Translations under genes and position numbers: made by a program
Notes under the pieces: generated by a model
The model's database searches: none
Seen by the model: the letters and a program-made list of their open reading frames with translations, nothing else
Told to the model about the DNA's origin: nothing
Assembly (NCBI RefSeq): GCF_018860425.1
Contig: NZ_JAHKPI010000005.1
Coordinates: forward strand, 1-64,000
Length of the DNA: 64,000 bases
Direction: 5' to 3'
From: Marinobacter sp. F3R08
GTDB taxonomy: Bacteria > Pseudomonadota > Gammaproteobacteria > Pseudomonadales > Oleiphilaceae
Shown: one piece after another, positions 49,535 through 62,180 of the stretch
Numbering within the stretch: position 1 is the first letter of the stretch
How the letters are laid out: each line of letters starts with the position of its first letter

Positions 49535-50910
49535 TGGCAAAAGCCAAAACCGCATATGTCTGCACCGAATGCGGTGCAGACTATTCCAAATGGCAGGGCC
49601 AGTGCACAGCCTGCCAGGCCTGGAATACCATCAGCGAAGTCCGTGGCGTCAGCAGCAATGCCAAAGGTGCCCGTGGCGCCCGCTTCGAGGGATTCGCCGG
49701 CAGCTTGTCGGAAGTCCAGAGCCTGGATGATGTCAGCCTGGCAGAGCAGCCCCGTATCAGCTCCGGTATGCAGGAGTTTGACCGGGTTCTGGGCGGAGGT
49801 CTCGTCGAGGGCTCGGCTGTTCTGATGGGCGGCCATCCGGGCGCAGGCAAGAGTACCCTTCTGCTTCAGGCGGTCTGCCATCTCGCCGCCAGTGTCCCCG
49901 CTCTGTACGTCACCGGCGAGGAATCTCTTCAGCAGGTCGCCATGCGAGCCAAACGGCTCGGATTACCCACCAGCGATCTGAAGATGCTGTCTGAAACCAG
50001 TGTTGAACGCGTCATGCAGGTCGCCGAGGCGGAGAAGCCCCGAATTCTGGTCGTAGACAGTATCCAGGTGATGCATGTAGCGGACATCGAGTCCGCACCC
50101 GGCAGTGTCTCCCAAGTGCGCGAAAGCGCCGCCTATCTGACGCGCTTCGCCAAACAGACCGGCACCATTTTGTTCCTCGTCGGCCATGTCACCAAAGACG
50201 GCAGTCTGGCCGGCCCGAAAGTCCTGGAGCACATGATCGATTGCTCCATTCTTCTGGAAGGTTCCAGCGACAGCCGTTATCGCACTCTGCGCGGCATCAA
50301 GAACCGCTTTGGTGCGGTCAATGAACTCGGCGTGTTTGCCATGCTCGAGCAAGGCCTGAAGGAAGTGAAGAATCCCAGCGCCATATTCCTGAATCGCGGT
50401 GAAGAAGCGGCGCCCGGTAGCGTAGTCATGGTGGTCTGGGAAGGCACACGCCCAATGCTCGTGGAGATCCAGGCCCTGGTGGACATGGCTCAGGGGGGGT
50501 ATCCGAGAAGGGTGGCGGTTGGCCTGGACCAGAACCGGCTAGCCATGCTGCTCGCGGTCCTGCACCGGCACGGAGGAATGCACGTGTCAGACCAGGACGT
50601 CTTCGTGAACGTGGTTGGCGGTGTGAAAGTCAATGAAACCAGCGCAGACCTGGCCCTGCTGGCCGCGATCGTTTCCTCCTTCCGCGACCGTGCCCTGCCC
50701 CAGGATCTGGTGATATTCGGCGAAGTTGGCCTCTCCGGTGAAATCCGTCCGGTTCCCAGCGGCCAGGAACGAATCTACGAAGCAGCAAAACACGGCTTTA
50801 CCCGCGCTCTGGTGCCGAAACCCAATGCACCACGCAAGGCAATTGAGGGTATGAAGGTGATTCCTGTAACCAAGCTCAGTGACGCGCTCACGGCACTGGA
50901 AGAACTCTGA
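49534..50910 (+). CDS. radA: DNA repair protein RadA
   Basis: RadA is a RecA-like DnaB-type helicase that processes recombination intermediates. The 458-aa protein has an N-terminal zinc finger (CTECGADYSKWQGQCTAC), a RecA-like ATPase with Walker A GHPGAGKST (about 100), the RadA-specific KNRFG motif (GIKNRFGAVNELG), and a C-terminal Lon-protease-like domain without catalytic activity. It ends 6 bp before the convergent PilZ gene. Confidence 0.97.
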   Translation: MAKAKTAYVCTECGADYSKWQGQCTACQAWNTISEVRGVSSNAKGARGARFEGFAGSLSEVQSLDDVSLAEQPRISSGMQEFDRVLGGGLVEGSAVLMGGHPGAGKSTLLLQAVCHLAASVPALYVTGEESLQQVAMRAKRLGLPTSDLKMLSETSVERVMQVAEAEKPRILVVDSIQVMHVADIESAPGSVSQVRESAAYLTRFAKQTGTILFLVGHVTKDGSLAGPKVLEHMIDCSILLEGSSDSRYRTLRGIKNRFGAVNELGVFAMLEQGLKEVKNPSAIFLNRGEEAAPGSVVMVVWEGTRPMLVEIQALVDMAQGGYPRRVAVGLDQNRLAMLLAVLHRHGGMHVSDQDVFVNVVGGVKVNETSADLALLAAIVSSFRDRALPQDLVIFGEVGLSGEIRPVPSGQERIYEAAKHGFTRALVPKPNAPRKAIEGMKVIPVTKLSDALTALEEL

Positions 50911-50916
50911 TCGCGC

Positions 50917-51285
50917 TTACTCGATAAGATGGGCAAACTCTCGTTCGAGCAACGCCTGGTCACCCAGGTTCAGCTCAACGAGGCGTTTCAGGTGGGTCGC
51001 ACTTTCAAGGTCAATGTACTGACATGTAAACCCAAGTCTGTGCGGCTCTACATGCCGCAGCTCTACAGCCATCACAATGCCCGCCTCATCGTCGTTGAGG
51101 TGAACAATCACTTCACAGGGTTGCTTTAGCGGCACATCCCACTCTTCCGGTCGCTTGACCAGAACGCCTTTCAAGGATATATCCAGTACCTCGGTCTTCC
51201 AGACCAACTCCTGACAGTGAAGCTCGCACGGCGCGTCGAATTCGATCCGGTGGAATCGGCGTTTTTCGGAAGTCTTGGTGGGCAA
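50917..51285 (-). CDS. PilZ domain protein (putative c-di-GMP receptor)
   Basis: A 122-aa single PilZ domain. The c-di-GMP-binding RxxxR is in EKRRFHRIEF (about 8-17) and the second motif (D/N)xSxxG is DISLKGVLV (about 34-42). Both signatures are intact, so it should bind c-di-GMP, unlike the non-binding PilZ of type IV pili. After the barrel there is a short acidic helix (about 95-122). The target is unknown. Pseudomonads have a similar gene downstream of radA. Confidence 0.93.
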   Translation of the reverse strand: MPTKTSEKRRFHRIEFDAPCELHCQELVWKTEVLDISLKGVLVKRPEEWDVPLKQPCEVIVHLNDDEAGIVMAVELRHVEPHRLGFTCQYIDLESATHLKRLVELNLGDQALLEREFAHLIE

Positions 51286-51376
51286 GTGAATGCTCCTGTT
51301 TGACCGTCTTGTTTTAACTGACTATAGACCGGACAGAAGATTGCATCCAGAGGAGTTTTCGGGTTGAAGGGATTCC

Positions 51377-51407
51377 GGATCAGGGTACGCCTCGCGCGCC
51401 CTGATCC
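51377..51407 (-). terminator. Terminator-like hairpin after hemE
   Basis: A perfect 9-bp repeat GGATCAGGG/CCCTGATCC with a 13-base loop lies about 20 bases beyond the hemE stop. There is no U tract, so intrinsic termination is uncertain. Confidence 0.45.
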
Positions 51408-51426
51408 GATCGACGGAATCAAAGGC

Positions 51427-52491
51427 TCAGCGGTGGTATTCCGGGCTTAACTCAACAACCGCCTCAATAAATGCCCTGGCGTGCTCCGGATCCACATCCG
51501 GTGTAATGCCGTGGCCAAGGTTGAAGATATGGCCGGCACCGGAACCAAACCGCCGCAGGATATCCGCCACTTCCTGCCGGATCCGCTCGGGCGGCGCGTA
51601 GAGCATGGCAGGATCCATATTGCCCTGAAGAGCCACTTGATCGCCGATACGGGCGCGAGCACTGCCAATGTCCGTGGTCCAGTCCAGGCCCACAGCATCG
51701 GCACCGGAATCGGCAATGGATTCCAGCCACTGCCCGCCGTTCTTGGTGAACAGAATGACCGGCACCCGGCGCCCCTCATTTTCACGAATCAGACCTGCGA
51801 CGATCTTCTTCATATAACGGAGTGAGAACTCCTCATAGGCCCAGCTACTCAGCACGCCTCCCCAGGTATCGAAGATCTGGACCGCCTGAGCGCCAGCCTT
51901 GATCTGACCATTCAGATAGTCGATCACCGCATCCGCCAGATGGTCCAGCAATCGATGCATGACCTCAGGTTGGCCGTACATCAGCTTCTTCGCTTCCCGG
52001 AAATCCTTTGAAGAACCGCCTTCAATCATATAGGTGGCCAAGGTCCACGGACTACCGGAAAAACCAATCAGGGGCACACTACCGTTCAGGGCGCCACGAA
52101 TGGTGGACACCGCATTCATGACGTAGTCCAGATCCACCTCTGCATTGATCTTCGGCAGCGCCGCGACGTCCGCCTCAGAACGAATCGTGTTGCGGAATTT
52201 TGGCCCCTCACCGGTTTCGAAGTACAGGCCCAGGCCAAGGGCATCCGGGATGGTCAGGATGTCGGAAAACAGAATAGCCGCGTCCAGAGGAAACCGCTCA
52301 AGAGGCTGCAGAGTTACTTCACAGGCCAGAGGCGTGTTCTTGCACAAACTGAGGAAGTCGCCCGCCCTGGCTCTCGTCGCGCGGTATTCCGGCAGGTATC
52401 GACCTGCCTGGCGCATCATCCATACCGGTGTTCGGTCAACGGGCTGGCGCATCAGCGCGCGCAGGAAACGGTCATTCTTCAGCTCGGTCAT
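51427..52491 (-). CDS. hemE: Uroporphyrinogen decarboxylase
   Basis: HemE decarboxylates uroporphyrinogen III to coproporphyrinogen III in heme synthesis. The 354-aa protein has [16 protein letters not shown] near the N-terminus and [17 protein letters not shown] at about 145. It follows gltD across a strong terminator, the same order (gltB-gltD-hemE) as in P. aeruginosa. Confidence 0.97.
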   Translation of the reverse strand: MTELKNDRFLRALMRQPVDRTPVWMMRQAGRYLPEYRATRARAGDFLSLCKNTPLACEVTLQPLERFPLDAAILFSDILTIPDALGLGLYFETGEGPKFRNTIRSEADVAALPKINAEVDLDYVMNAVSTIRGALNGSVPLIGFSGSPWTLATYMIEGGSSKDFREAKKLMYGQPEVMHRLLDHLADAVIDYLNGQIKAGAQAVQIFDTWGGVLSSWAYEEFSLRYMKKIVAGLIRENEGRRVPVILFTKNGGQWLESIADSGADAVGLDWTTDIGSARARIGDQVALQGNMDPAMLYAPPERIRQEVADILRRFGSGAGHIFNLGHGITPDVDPEHARAFIEAVVELSPEYHR

Positions 52492-52561
52492 AGAAGGTCC
52501 AGTGTGTTCTGTACAATGGAGAAAGTGTGACGGGAAGCCATAATACCCGGTTTGTGCGAAT

Positions 52562-52596
52562 AAAAAAGGGCGGCTTTCCCTAAGGAAACCGCCCTT
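52562..52596 (-). terminator. Intrinsic terminator after gltD
   Basis: Stem AAGGGCGG/CCGCCCTT with a further TTTCC/GGAAA pairing is followed by TTTTTATT on the minus strand. It lies about 25 bases beyond the gltD stop and ends the gltBD operon. Confidence 0.85.
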
Positions 52597-52618
52597 ATGA
52601 TCAGAATCAATCCTGCAA

Positions 52619-54112
<1,494 letters not shown>

Positions 54113-57100
54113 TTATTCCGGGCGTGCCCGGGTGCTGGCCAGCAAGCTGCGCAGATTGGCAGCCTTGGGTTTCACCAGCCAGAAGCGGCCGATGTAGTCG
54201 TCGAAATTCTCAAGAATGTGCTCAGCCCACTCACTGCCGGTTTCCGAAATGTGTTCCCGGATCACGCCGCGCAGATGGTTTCGGTAGGATTCCATGTCCT
54301 CACTGGAAATCCGCTGAATCTCCACCAATTCATGGTTATATCTGTCCACAAAGGTGTTATTGAGATCCATGACATAGGCAAAACCACCGGTCATGCCCGC
54401 GCCAAAGTTGTGCCCGATAGAGCCAAGAACCGTCACCAGGCCGCCGGTCATGTATTCGCAACAGTGATCTCCCGCACCCTCCACAACAGCATGGGCGCCA
54501 GAATTACGAACAGCAAAGCGTTCGCCCGCGGTTCCAGCAGCAAAGAGTTTGCCTCCGGTTGCGCCGTACAGGCAGGTGTTACCAATAATAGAGGTTTCCT
54601 GGGTCTTGAAAACGCTGCCACGGGGCGGCTTGACCACCAGTTTTCCTCCGGTCATGCCCTTGCCTACGTAGTCATTGGCATCACCCTCGAGGATCAGGTT
54701 GAGGCCGCCCACGTTCCAGACACCAAAGCTCTGGCCAGCGGTGCCCGTAAGATCCAGGGTAACCGGCGCATCAACCATGCCCTGGTTCCCGTGCAGTGCG
54801 GCGATTTCGCCGGACAATCGGGCACCAATGGAGCGATCACAGTTAGTTACCTTGTAGGACCAGGCACCACCACTCTTCTCTTTGAGAGCCGCTGCCATGT
54901 CACGAACCATCTGCTCGGCAAGTGCTCCCTCGTCAAACGGATGATTCCGCTCAACCTGGCAGGTCTGTGGCTTGTCAGTCGGAATGTGGTCGTTGGAAAC
55001 CAGGCGACTCAGATCCAGTTTCTTCTGGCGCTCCGTGTCACCTGGCAACCGCTCAAGCAGATCAACACGCCCAATCAGCTCTTCCAGGCTGCGCACGCCC
55101 AGTTTCGCCATCCACTCGCGGGTTTCCTCAGCCACAAAGCGGAAGAAGTTCATGGCCATTTCCACCGTGCCCTTGAAGTGCTCTTCGCGCAGATGGTCAT
55201 TCTGGGTGGCAACACCGGTAGCGCAGTTGTTCAAGTGGCAAATCCGGAGGTACTTGCAACCCAGCGCCACCATCGGCGTAGTACCGAAACCAAAACTTTC
55301 AGCACCCAGAATGGCCGCTTTCACTACATCCAGACCGGTTTTAATACCGCCATCGGTTTGCAGACGGATCTTGCCACGCAAATCGTTGGCCCGCAGGGCT
55401 TGCTGGGTCTCGGTCAGGCCCAGCTCCCAGGGAGAGCCGGCGTAACGGATTGAAGTCAGCGGGCTAGCTGCCGTGCCACCATCGTAACCGGAGACGGTAA
55501 TCAGGTCGGCGTAAGCCTTGGCAACACCGGCCGCGATGGTACCAACACCAGGCTCCGAGACCAGTTTCACAGACACCAGAGCCTGAGGATTGACCTGCTT
55601 GAGATCAAAGATCAACTGGGCCAGATCCTCAATGGAGTAGATATCGTGATGCGGCGGTGGCGAGATCAGCGTCACGCCAGGCACCGAATAGCGCAGACGA
55701 GCGATCAGATCATTCACCTTGCCGCCCGGTAACTGGCCGCCCTCTCCGGGCTTCGCACCCTGAGCCACCTTGATCTGCATAACATCGGCGCTACGCAGAT
55801 ACTCAGCCGTAACGCCGAAACGACCGGATGCAACCTGCTTGATCTTTGAACGCTTTTCCGTGCCGTAACGGGCAGGGTCTTCACCGCCCTCACCGGAGTT
55901 CGAACGCCCGCCCAGCGTGTTCATGGCAACCGCCAGGGCTTCATGAGCCTCCGGCGACAGCGCCCCCAAAGACATTGCCGCCGAGTCAAAGCGCGGGAAA
56001 ATGTTCTCAACCGACTCAACTTCGGAGAGGTCGATCTGCTTGATATCGCTCCGGAAGCCCAGCAGGTCCCGCAGGGTCGCGACGGGGCGCTCATTGACCA
56101 GACCCGCGTACTCCTTGTAATGACCGTAGTCACCACTGGTCACGGCTTCCTGCAACTTACCCACGACATCCGGGTTGAAGGCATGGTATTCCTGGCCATG
56201 AACGTATTTCAACAGGCCACCCTGCATAACGGGCTTGCGAGGCTTCCAGGCAATCGACGCCAACTGCTCCTGATCCTGCTGAAAATCGAAGAAACTGGCA
56301 CCCTGGATCCGGCTCGGAACACCCTTGAAGCACAGATCAACCACATCATCCGACAGACCGATTGCCTCGAACAACTGAGCGCCACGGTAAGAGGTGATGG
56401 TAGAGATCCCCATTTTGGAAAGGATCTTTAACAGCCCCTTATTGATGCCCTTACGATAATTGTTCTTCGCATCAATCGGATCCATCAGCACTTCACCCGT
56501 GCGGATCAGATCGTTCAGCACCTGATAGGCGAGATAAGGATAGACTGCAGTCGCGCCGAAGCCGAAGAGCACCGCGAAGTGATGGGGATCCCGGGCCCAA
56601 CCTGTCTCGACGATAATGTTGGAGTCACAACGCAACCCCTGCCGGACCAGATGGTGATGAACGGCGCCGGTCGCCATGAGGGCATTAACAGGCAACTCGC
56701 CTTCCTTCAGGTCTTTATCGGTAAGAATCAGCAGCACGTTACCATCGCGGACCGCCTGTTCGGCTTGAGCACAAACCTCACGCACAGCCTGTTCCAGCCC
56801 CTGTTCGGGACGATAACTCATGGAAATACGCGCCACTTCAAAGCCTGGCCGGTCATTGTTGGCAATCTTGAGGAACTTGGCCGGAGACAATACCGGTGTC
56901 GTCAGAATGATTCGGTCCGCATGGTCTGCGGTTTCCTCAAACACGTTGCGCTCGGCTCCCAGGCATGTCTCCAGAGACATGACAATCGCTTCCCGCAAAG
57001 GATCGATCGCCGGGTTGGTGACCTGGGCAAACTTCTGACGGAAGTAGTCCGCCACGTGACGTACTTTACTTGAAAGGACCGCCATCGGCGTATCGTCACC

Positions 57101-58561
57101 CATGGAGCCGACCGCCTCCTGGCCATTTTCAGCCAGCGGACGCAAGACCTGATCACGCTCCTCGAACGAAACCATAAACATCTTCTGGTGGACCAGAAGT
57201 TCCTCCGCATCCATCAACCTGAAATCAGGGGTGTCCTGATTCAGCGTGGTCTCAACCCGCAGCGCATTCTCGCGCAGCCAGCGCTTGTACGGTTGAGACG
57301 TCTTCAGGCGTTGATCAATATCCTTGGTATGCAGAACCTCACCGGACTCGGTATCAATCGCCAGCATCTGGCCCGGGCCGACACGGCCTTTGGCAACCAC
57401 GTCGTCAGGCTGATACCCGTATGTACCGATTTCCGAAGCCAGGGTTATGAAATCGTCTTTGGTGATTACCCACCGGGCTGGGCGCAAACCGTTCCGGTCA
57501 AGCATACAGACGGCATAACGCCCGTCAGACATAACCAACCCTGCAGGACCATCCCAGGGCTCCATGTGCATGGAGTTGTATTCATAGAACGCCCGGAGTT
57601 CTGAATCCATGCTGTCAACATTCTGCCAGGCCGGCGGAATCATCATCCGGACCGCTCGGAAAAGGTCAACGCCACCCGCAAGCAGCACCTCGAGCATGTT
57701 ATCCATGCTTGAGGAGTCGGAACCGGTCAAATTGACCAGAGGCTGCAGAGTCTGCAGATCCGGCAGTTCCGGGGAACTGAACTTTGCAGCGCGCGCAATC
57801 GCCCAGTTCCGGTTACCGTCGATGGTGTTGATTTCACCGTTATGGGCAAGGTACCGGAACGGCTGGGCCAACGGCCAGCGCGGCATGGTATTGGTAGAGA
57901 AACGCTGGTGGAACACACAAATGGCCGTTTCCAGATCCGGGTCACCCAGATCCTTGTAGAAGTTCGCAAGGTCCGCCGGCATCATCAAACCTTTGTAGGC
58001 CAGCGTGCGGTGCGACAGACTGCAAATATAGAACTCCGAATCGTCAGCCATGTCGCTTTCTGCGTGTCGGCGTCCGACAAACAGGCTGATCGCAAACTCA
58101 CGTTCTTCTTTGCCGGCAGGCACCACAAAGACCTGCTCAATCCGAGGCAGGCAATCCAGAGCCATAGGCCCAAGGCAACTGTCATCGACCGGAACTTCAC
58201 GCCAGCCCATGATGTCCAGACCCTGTTCTGTCAGGCGCTTCTCAACGGCAGCCCGGCCAGCGGCAGCCTTGGTCTCATCCGGGCTCAGGAAGACCTGGCC
58301 CACGGCGAAGAGATCGCCGGGTTCTTTGCCGAAAGCTGCCTTTGCGGCTTTCTTCAGAAAGCCATCCGGGCTCTGGATCAGCAAGCCACAACCATCGCCG
58401 GTCTTGCCATCTGCAGCAATACCACCTCGGTGGGTCATGCAGGTCAGAGACTCGATGGCAGTTTGCAACAACTTGTGGCTGGCCTCGCCCTTCATGTGGG
58501 CAATCAGACCAAATCCGCAGTTGTCCCTGAATTCATCGGGATGATACAAACCTGTCATCAT
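54113..58561 (-). CDS. gltB: Glutamate synthase (NADPH) large subunit
   Basis: GltB makes two glutamates from glutamine and 2-oxoglutarate. The 1482-aa protein has a class II amidotransferase domain whose catalytic Cys is residue 15 ([10 protein letters not shown]), implying removal of a 14-residue propeptide. A central FMN domain and the synthase domain ([17 protein letters not shown]) follow, then the Fe-S cysteines in [15 protein letters not shown] and a C-terminal GXGXG beta-helix (about 1230-1440). It is of normal length. With gltD it forms an operon from the promoter at 58656-58684. Confidence 0.98.
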   Translation of the reverse strand: MMTGLYHPDEFRDNCGFGLIAHMKGEASHKLLQTAIESLTCMTHRGGIAADGKTGDGCGLLIQSPDGFLKKAAKAAFGKEPGDLFAVGQVFLSPDETKAAAGRAAVEKRLTEQGLDIMGWREVPVDDSCLGPMALDCLPRIEQVFVVPAGKEEREFAISLFVGRRHAESDMADDSEFYICSLSHRTLAYKGLMMPADLANFYKDLGDPDLETAICVFHQRFSTNTMPRWPLAQPFRYLAHNGEINTIDGNRNWAIARAAKFSSPELPDLQTLQPLVNLTGSDSSSMDNMLEVLLAGGVDLFRAVRMMIPPAWQNVDSMDSELRAFYEYNSMHMEPWDGPAGLVMSDGRYAVCMLDRNGLRPARWVITKDDFITLASEIGTYGYQPDDVVAKGRVGPGQMLAIDTESGEVLHTKDIDQRLKTSQPYKRWLRENALRVETTLNQDTPDFRLMDAEELLVHQKMFMVSFEERDQVLRPLAENGQEAVGSMGDDTPMAVLSSKVRHVADYFRQKFAQVTNPAIDPLREAIVMSLETCLGAERNVFEETADHADRIILTTPVLSPAKFLKIANNDRPGFEVARISMSYRPEQGLEQAVREVCAQAEQAVRDGNVLLILTDKDLKEGELPVNALMATGAVHHHLVRQGLRCDSNIIVETGWARDPHHFAVLFGFGATAVYPYLAYQVLNDLIRTGEVLMDPIDAKNNYRKGINKGLLKILSKMGISTITSYRGAQLFEAIGLSDDVVDLCFKGVPSRIQGASFFDFQQDQEQLASIAWKPRKPVMQGGLLKYVHGQEYHAFNPDVVGKLQEAVTSGDYGHYKEYAGLVNERPVATLRDLLGFRSDIKQIDLSEVESVENIFPRFDSAAMSLGALSPEAHEALAVAMNTLGGRSNSGEGGEDPARYGTEKRSKIKQVASGRFGVTAEYLRSADVMQIKVAQGAKPGEGGQLPGGKVNDLIARLRYSVPGVTLISPPPHHDIYSIEDLAQLIFDLKQVNPQALVSVKLVSEPGVGTIAAGVAKAYADLITVSGYDGGTAASPLTSIRYAGSPWELGLTETQQALRANDLRGKIRLQTDGGIKTGLDVVKAAILGAESFGFGTTPMVALGCKYLRICHLNNCATGVATQNDHLREEHFKGTVEMAMNFFRFVAEETREWMAKLGVRSLEELIGRVDLLERLPGDTERQKKLDLSRLVSNDHIPTDKPQTCQVERNHPFDEGALAEQMVRDMAAALKEKSGGAWSYKVTNCDRSIGARLSGEIAALHGNQGMVDAPVTLDLTGTAGQSFGVWNVGGLNLILEGDANDYVGKGMTGGKLVVKPPRGSVFKTQETSIIGNTCLYGATGGKLFAAGTAGERFAVRNSGAHAVVEGAGDHCCEYMTGGLVTVLGSIGHNFGAGMTGGFAYVMDLNNTFVDRYNHELVEIQRISSEDMESYRNHLRGVIREHISETGSEWAEHILENFDDYIGRFWLVKPKAANLRSLLASTRARPE

Positions 58562-58655
58562 AAGCGTTCTCTCGCGTAGAAATGCTTTTCAATCAAAGAG
58601 TTAATTGGCACAAGGCCGCTCATCCACCCTTTGACACTGAAAATGGGGGCTGGCT

Positions 58656-58684
58656 ATTTTACACACGTAGAAATACGTACTCAA
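58656..58684 (-). promoter_or_regulatory. gltBD promoter
   Basis: On the minus strand a -35 TTGAGT (58679-58684), a 17-bp spacer and a -10 TAAAAT (58656-58661) lie about 95 bases upstream of gltB. The spacer contains ACGTA repeats. It matches the sigma-70 consensus well. I cannot identify an Lrp or NtrC site. Confidence 0.65.
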
Positions 58685-58772
58685 ATCGGCGTTGAGTTAT
58701 TGTGGAAAGCCAAAAAAGGAATTACCAGCCGACTAGGTTACGTAACAACAAGTTAGCGCCAGAAACGGCACC

Positions 58773-60335
58773 TTATAAATTGTCAACCGTACGAACCCAA
58801 GGCGACCGGGAAGCCAGCTCCTCGGGCAAGCTGGATACTGCGGCTCTTGCCGCCTCCCGGGTCGGGAATTCGCCATAGAATACCATAAACCAGGCCTGAC
58901 CTTGTCTTTCCCCTTTGGTGTACACCAGTTCATCAAGCTCTGGGTGACGAGATATGACATTCAAAACAGTCTGCTCCAGATTTCCGGCGACCAACTGAAT
59001 CGTCCAGCCCTCCCGGGCTCGGATCTGCTCCAGCGCAACATAATGCGCCGCATCGGCGGGAACGAAGCCGGGCTCAGGCTCAGGTTCCGGCTCTGGCTCT
59101 GGCGCCGGTTCCGGTTCCGGTTCAGGCGCCGGTTCTGGTTCAGGCTCAAGTTCCGGTTCAGGCTCAAGTTCCGGTTCAGGCTCTGGTTCAGGTTCAGGCG
59201 CCGGTTCTGGTTCAGGCTCTGGCACTGTCTCAGGCACAGGTTGAAGCTCTGGCTCGGGTTGAAGCTTTGGCGCCGGTTCTGGCACGGACTCTGACTCCAC
59301 CGCCTCCGACCCCATGACCGGCCCTGCCCCCGGGTTGCCGGGTTCGGGTCCCGTCTCATCAACTGCCGACGCGGCATCCCCGGTTTCCGGGCCAATGGTG
59401 ATGCTCCGGCGTACCGGCTCAGAGGACTGGGCCGGCACGTCGGCAACCGACGCATCGTACTGGCGGGATACAAACCACCAGGAACCCGCAAGGAGTAACA
59501 GAGCCAATCCGGGCCAGACAAAACGCTTAATGGGAATTTTCACAGAATGACTCTGCGTCGACAGAGCCACCATATCCAGCCAGACGCCCGGGGTTACCCG
59601 TTTCAACCGCGCGAAACTACCCTGGCTCAGAGCATGAATTTTCGACACACGGGCAGGATTGAGCAGCTCTTGCGTCTTACCACCTGCCGCATGAACCCTT
59701 GGCTCCAGATAGGCAACAATCTCGTCCTGCGTCAGTGGGCGAAGGTGAATTTGATGAACGCTGGTCGAGGCATCGTCAAGAGCCAGCATCTGCACCAGAT
59801 TATCGGTTCCCGCAAAAACCGGCACCGCCGAAGACCCCCGCTCGGAAGCCAGATAGGCAGAGAGAATGAGCCTGAGCAATTCAACCGGCACCCGATCCGC
59901 GTCGTCAATCAACAGGATCATGCGCTGCCCCTTTCTGACCCGGGACTCCGACCACCTGAAGAAATGATAAACCAGGTCTCTCGGGTTGTCCTCCGCGCCA
60001 AGACCTGGACCGGCAACCGATTTCAGATCCCGGGCCAGGGCCTGGGCACCCGTCAGAGCAGCGGCAGGAATCCGATGAAAATCCAGCCGGGATGATTCAC
60101 TTCTTACCAGCTCTGCAAGTATCCGCGTTTTGCCCGCTCCGGCCGCCCCCGTCAACAGCAGCGCCATATCACCAAAACCGCAGAGGTGGCGTAACGCCTC
60201 CAGTGCATGATGACGCATTGCATCTGGAAAAAACGGGTTCTCCATTTCCAGGGGATTGGCGCGCAGACCGAAGCGCTGTTGCAACCTCGGAAACAGTCCG
60301 CCACCTTCAAGACTGCTCAAGCTTTCTTCAGTCAC
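58773..60335 (-). CDS. DamX-like AAA+ and SPOR domain protein
   Basis: This is a cell-division-associated membrane protein of the DamX type. The 520-aa protein has an N-terminal AAA ATPase related to ExeA (Walker [10 protein letters not shown] near 60, LLIDDADR near 135), one membrane helix (about 272-290), and a long Pro-Glu repeat region (about 345-425, [11 protein letters not shown] pattern) that should span the periplasm. It ends in a SPOR peptidoglycan-binding domain (about 435-515). SPOR domains bind denuded glycan strands at the septum. It lies 61 bp after aroB, as in P. aeruginosa and E. coli (where it is damX). Confidence 0.9.
   Translation of the reverse strand: MTEESLSSLEGGGLFPRLQQRFGLRANPLEMENPFFPDAMRHHALEALRHLCGFGDMALLLTGAAGAGKTRILAELVRSESSRLDFHRIPAAALTGAQALARDLKSVAGPGLGAEDNPRDLVYHFFRWSESRVRKGQRMILLIDDADRVPVELLRLILSAYLASERGSSAVPVFAGTDNLVQMLALDDASTSVHQIHLRPLTQDEIVAYLEPRVHAAGGKTQELLNPARVSKIHALSQGSFARLKRVTPGVWLDMVALSTQSHSVKIPIKRFVWPGLALLLLAGSWWFVSRQYDASVADVPAQSSEPVRRSITIGPETGDAASAVDETGPEPGNPGAGPVMGSEAVESESVPEPAPKLQPEPELQPVPETVPEPEPEPAPEPEPEPEPELEPEPELEPEPEPAPEPEPEPAPEPEPEPEPEPGFVPADAAHYVALEQIRAREGWTIQLVAGNLEQTVLNVISRHPELDELVYTKGERQGQAWFMVFYGEFPTREAARAAVSSLPEELASRSPWVRTVDNL
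59068..59290. repeat. Low-complexity Pro-Glu codon repeat inside the DamX-like gene
   Basis: A tandem 6-base theme (GGTTCAGGCTCC-like on the plus strand; Glu-Pro codons on the minus strand) with many short perfect copies encodes the periplasmic linker. Such repeats are prone to slipped-strand length change. This is coding sequence, not a CRISPR. Confidence 0.8.
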
Positions 60336-60396
60336 GGGTCTTCCTTGTCTACTGGTCTGCTACCAACTCATCAAAGCCATCAAGCTGACTGTCTTT

Positions 60397-61485
60397 CTAG
60401 CTGCAAAAACGGGCAAAGGTTAAGGCCAGGTTTTCGGGGCTCGCCTCTGAGGTGACCACCGCATCAGCGACCGAACGAAGCAGGACAAGCCTGAGACGCC
60501 CATCCACGTTTTTCTTGTCAACAGCCATCAGGGACATAAAGTCCTCTGCGGTCATTCCAGCTGGCGGCTTTTCCGGCAACCCGGCACTCAGGATCAGACG
60601 TCTTATCCGGTCATAATCGGAACGGCTAATCATCCCCTCAAGAGCGGACAACTCCGCCGCCATCAGCATTCCGGTTCCCACCGCTTCGCCGTGGAGCCAG
60701 TTACCATAACCTGAATAGGTTTCTATCGCATGCCCGAAGGTATGCCCAAGATTCAGTATCGCCCTGATCCCACCCTCGTGTTCGTCAATAGCAACAATCT
60801 CGGCCTTACAGGCACAGGACCTGAAGATAGCCTCGGCAACAGGCTCCGGTTCGAGTCTGATCAACGACTCCATATTTTCTTCAAGCCAGACAAGAAAATC
60901 ATGATCGCGAATCAGCCCATATTTGATCACTTCCGCCAGCCCCGCTGACACTTCCCTCGGCGGCAATGTCTTCAGGCTAGATGTATCGATCAGAACCGAC
61001 TGCGGCTGATGAAACGCACCCACCATATTCTTGCCAAGGGGGTGGTTGATACCGGTTTTACCACCAACCGACGAATCCACCTGGGAAAGCAGTGTCGTGG
61101 GAATCTGAATGAACGGAACACCTCGCTGATAGCATGCGGCAGCAAAACCGGTCATATCTCCGATAACACCGCCGCCCAGGGCAACGAGTGTGGTTCTGCG
61201 GGTATGCCGCTGCTCGAGAAGCGCATCAAAGATGCGGTTAAGGTTCTGCCAGTCCTTGAATTTTTCGCCATCCGGCAGGATGACAGTATCAATCCGTTTG
61301 CCCGGAAAACAGGCCTTTGCTCGCTCAAGATAGAGCGGTGCGACCGTCTCGTTGGTCACTATCATTACCTGTGCCGCGGACACATAAGGTGACATGTCCA
61401 TGCTCCCAAGAAGGTCCGGGCCGATAAAAATGGGATAACTGCGCTCACCGAGCTCTACTGAAAGTTCGCGAAACAGATTAGACAT
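60397..61485 (-). CDS. aroB: 3-dehydroquinate synthase
   Basis: AroB converts DAHP to 3-dehydroquinate, the second step of the shikimate pathway, using NAD+ and a divalent metal. At 362 aa it has the NAD-binding [14 protein letters not shown], the [35 protein letters not shown] signature in pieces, and metal ligands in [11 protein letters not shown]. It overlaps aroK by 8 bp, so the two are translated together. Confidence 0.97.
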   Translation of the reverse strand: MSNLFRELSVELGERSYPIFIGPDLLGSMDMSPYVSAAQVMIVTNETVAPLYLERAKACFPGKRIDTVILPDGEKFKDWQNLNRIFDALLEQRHTRRTTLVALGGGVIGDMTGFAAACYQRGVPFIQIPTTLLSQVDSSVGGKTGINHPLGKNMVGAFHQPQSVLIDTSSLKTLPPREVSAGLAEVIKYGLIRDHDFLVWLEENMESLIRLEPEPVAEAIFRSCACKAEIVAIDEHEGGIRAILNLGHTFGHAIETYSGYGNWLHGEAVGTGMLMAAELSALEGMISRSDYDRIRRLILSAGLPEKPPAGMTAEDFMSLMAVDKKNVDGRLRLVLLRSVADAVVTSEASPENLALTFARFCS

Positions 61486-62044
61486 GATTACGCCCTTCCT
61501 TTCGGATCTGCCTTTTATGACGTGGTGTTTTCGGATTCAGTCGATTCACCAGTTGACGCACAACCAGCCTCGGGCTTTTCCTGTCTGTGTACATGATGAT
61601 GTCTGCCAAACTCGAATAAAGGGGGTCACGGATCAAGAAGAGCTTCCGCAAGACCGCTTCCGGGTCGTCATTCTGAAGCAAAGGCCTGTTTCGATCCTTG
61701 CGTGTGCGCTCTACCTGTTGCTCTATGGACGTTTTCAGATAGATGACCGTCGCATCCCTCTTGAGGATAGGATGGTTTTCCGGACGCATGACGGCCCCAC
61801 CTCCGGTAGCCAGTACCGTATTATGTTCATGAGACAGCTCATCCAGCATGGCGGTTTCTCTTGAACGGAATCCGTCCTCCCCCTCCACATCGAAGATCCA
61901 CGGGATGTTGGCCCCACATCGCTCTTCTATTATGCGGTCAGAATCGAGAAAACGATAACCTAGCTCTTTGGCAAGCATCCGACCAATCGTACTTTTCCCT
62001 GCTCCCATGGGGCCAACCAGGATGACGCGTTTCGGCAAAGACAT
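61478..62044 (-). CDS. aroK: Shikimate kinase
   Basis: AroK phosphorylates shikimate with ATP. The 188-aa protein has P-loop [15 protein letters not shown] (about 12), DSDRIIEER for shikimate and Mg, [17 protein letters not shown] and the lid segment [11 protein letters not shown]. It is somewhat longer than E. coli AroK owing to a basic C-terminus ([13 protein letters not shown]). A terminator separates it from pilQ upstream, so aroK-aroB-damX probably has its own promoter in the 62045-62138 gap. Confidence 0.96.
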   Translation of the reverse strand: MSLPKRVILVGPMGAGKSTIGRMLAKELGYRFLDSDRIIEERCGANIPWIFDVEGEDGFRSRETAMLDELSHEHNTVLATGGGAVMRPENHPILKRDATVIYLKTSIEQQVERTRKDRNRPLLQNDDPEAVLRKLFLIRDPLYSSLADIIMYTDRKSPRLVVRQLVNRLNPKTPRHKRQIRKEGRNHV

Positions 62045-62138
62045 AACTTCCGCTCAGTTTTGTTCAGGCGGGTGAGAATATCACAGGGCCCGGGATTGCA
62101 TAAGTTCAGGAATAACCCCAGGCATCGTTCAGGCACAA

Positions 62139-62168
62139 AAAAGCCGCCGGTTTCACGCGGCGGCTTTT
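62139..62168 (-). terminator. Intrinsic terminator after pilQ
   Basis: A perfect 11-bp palindrome (AAAAGCCGCCG/CGGCGGCTTTT) with an 8-base loop is followed on the minus strand by further T, giving six in a row. It lies 12 bases beyond the pilQ stop. Confidence 0.85.
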
Positions 62169-62180
62169 CGATCTGAACGA

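Noticed and set aside
54218-55453. Long open frame (411 codons) on the plus strand opposite gltB
   Set aside because: It is a shadow of the GC-rich gltB codons; it has no ribosome site and no recognisable family, and the opposite strand is an intact, well-conserved gene.
59068-59290. Regularly repeated short units suggesting CRISPR or satellite DNA
   Set aside because: The repeats keep the reading frame and encode a Pro-Glu linker in a DamX-like protein. There are no spacers.
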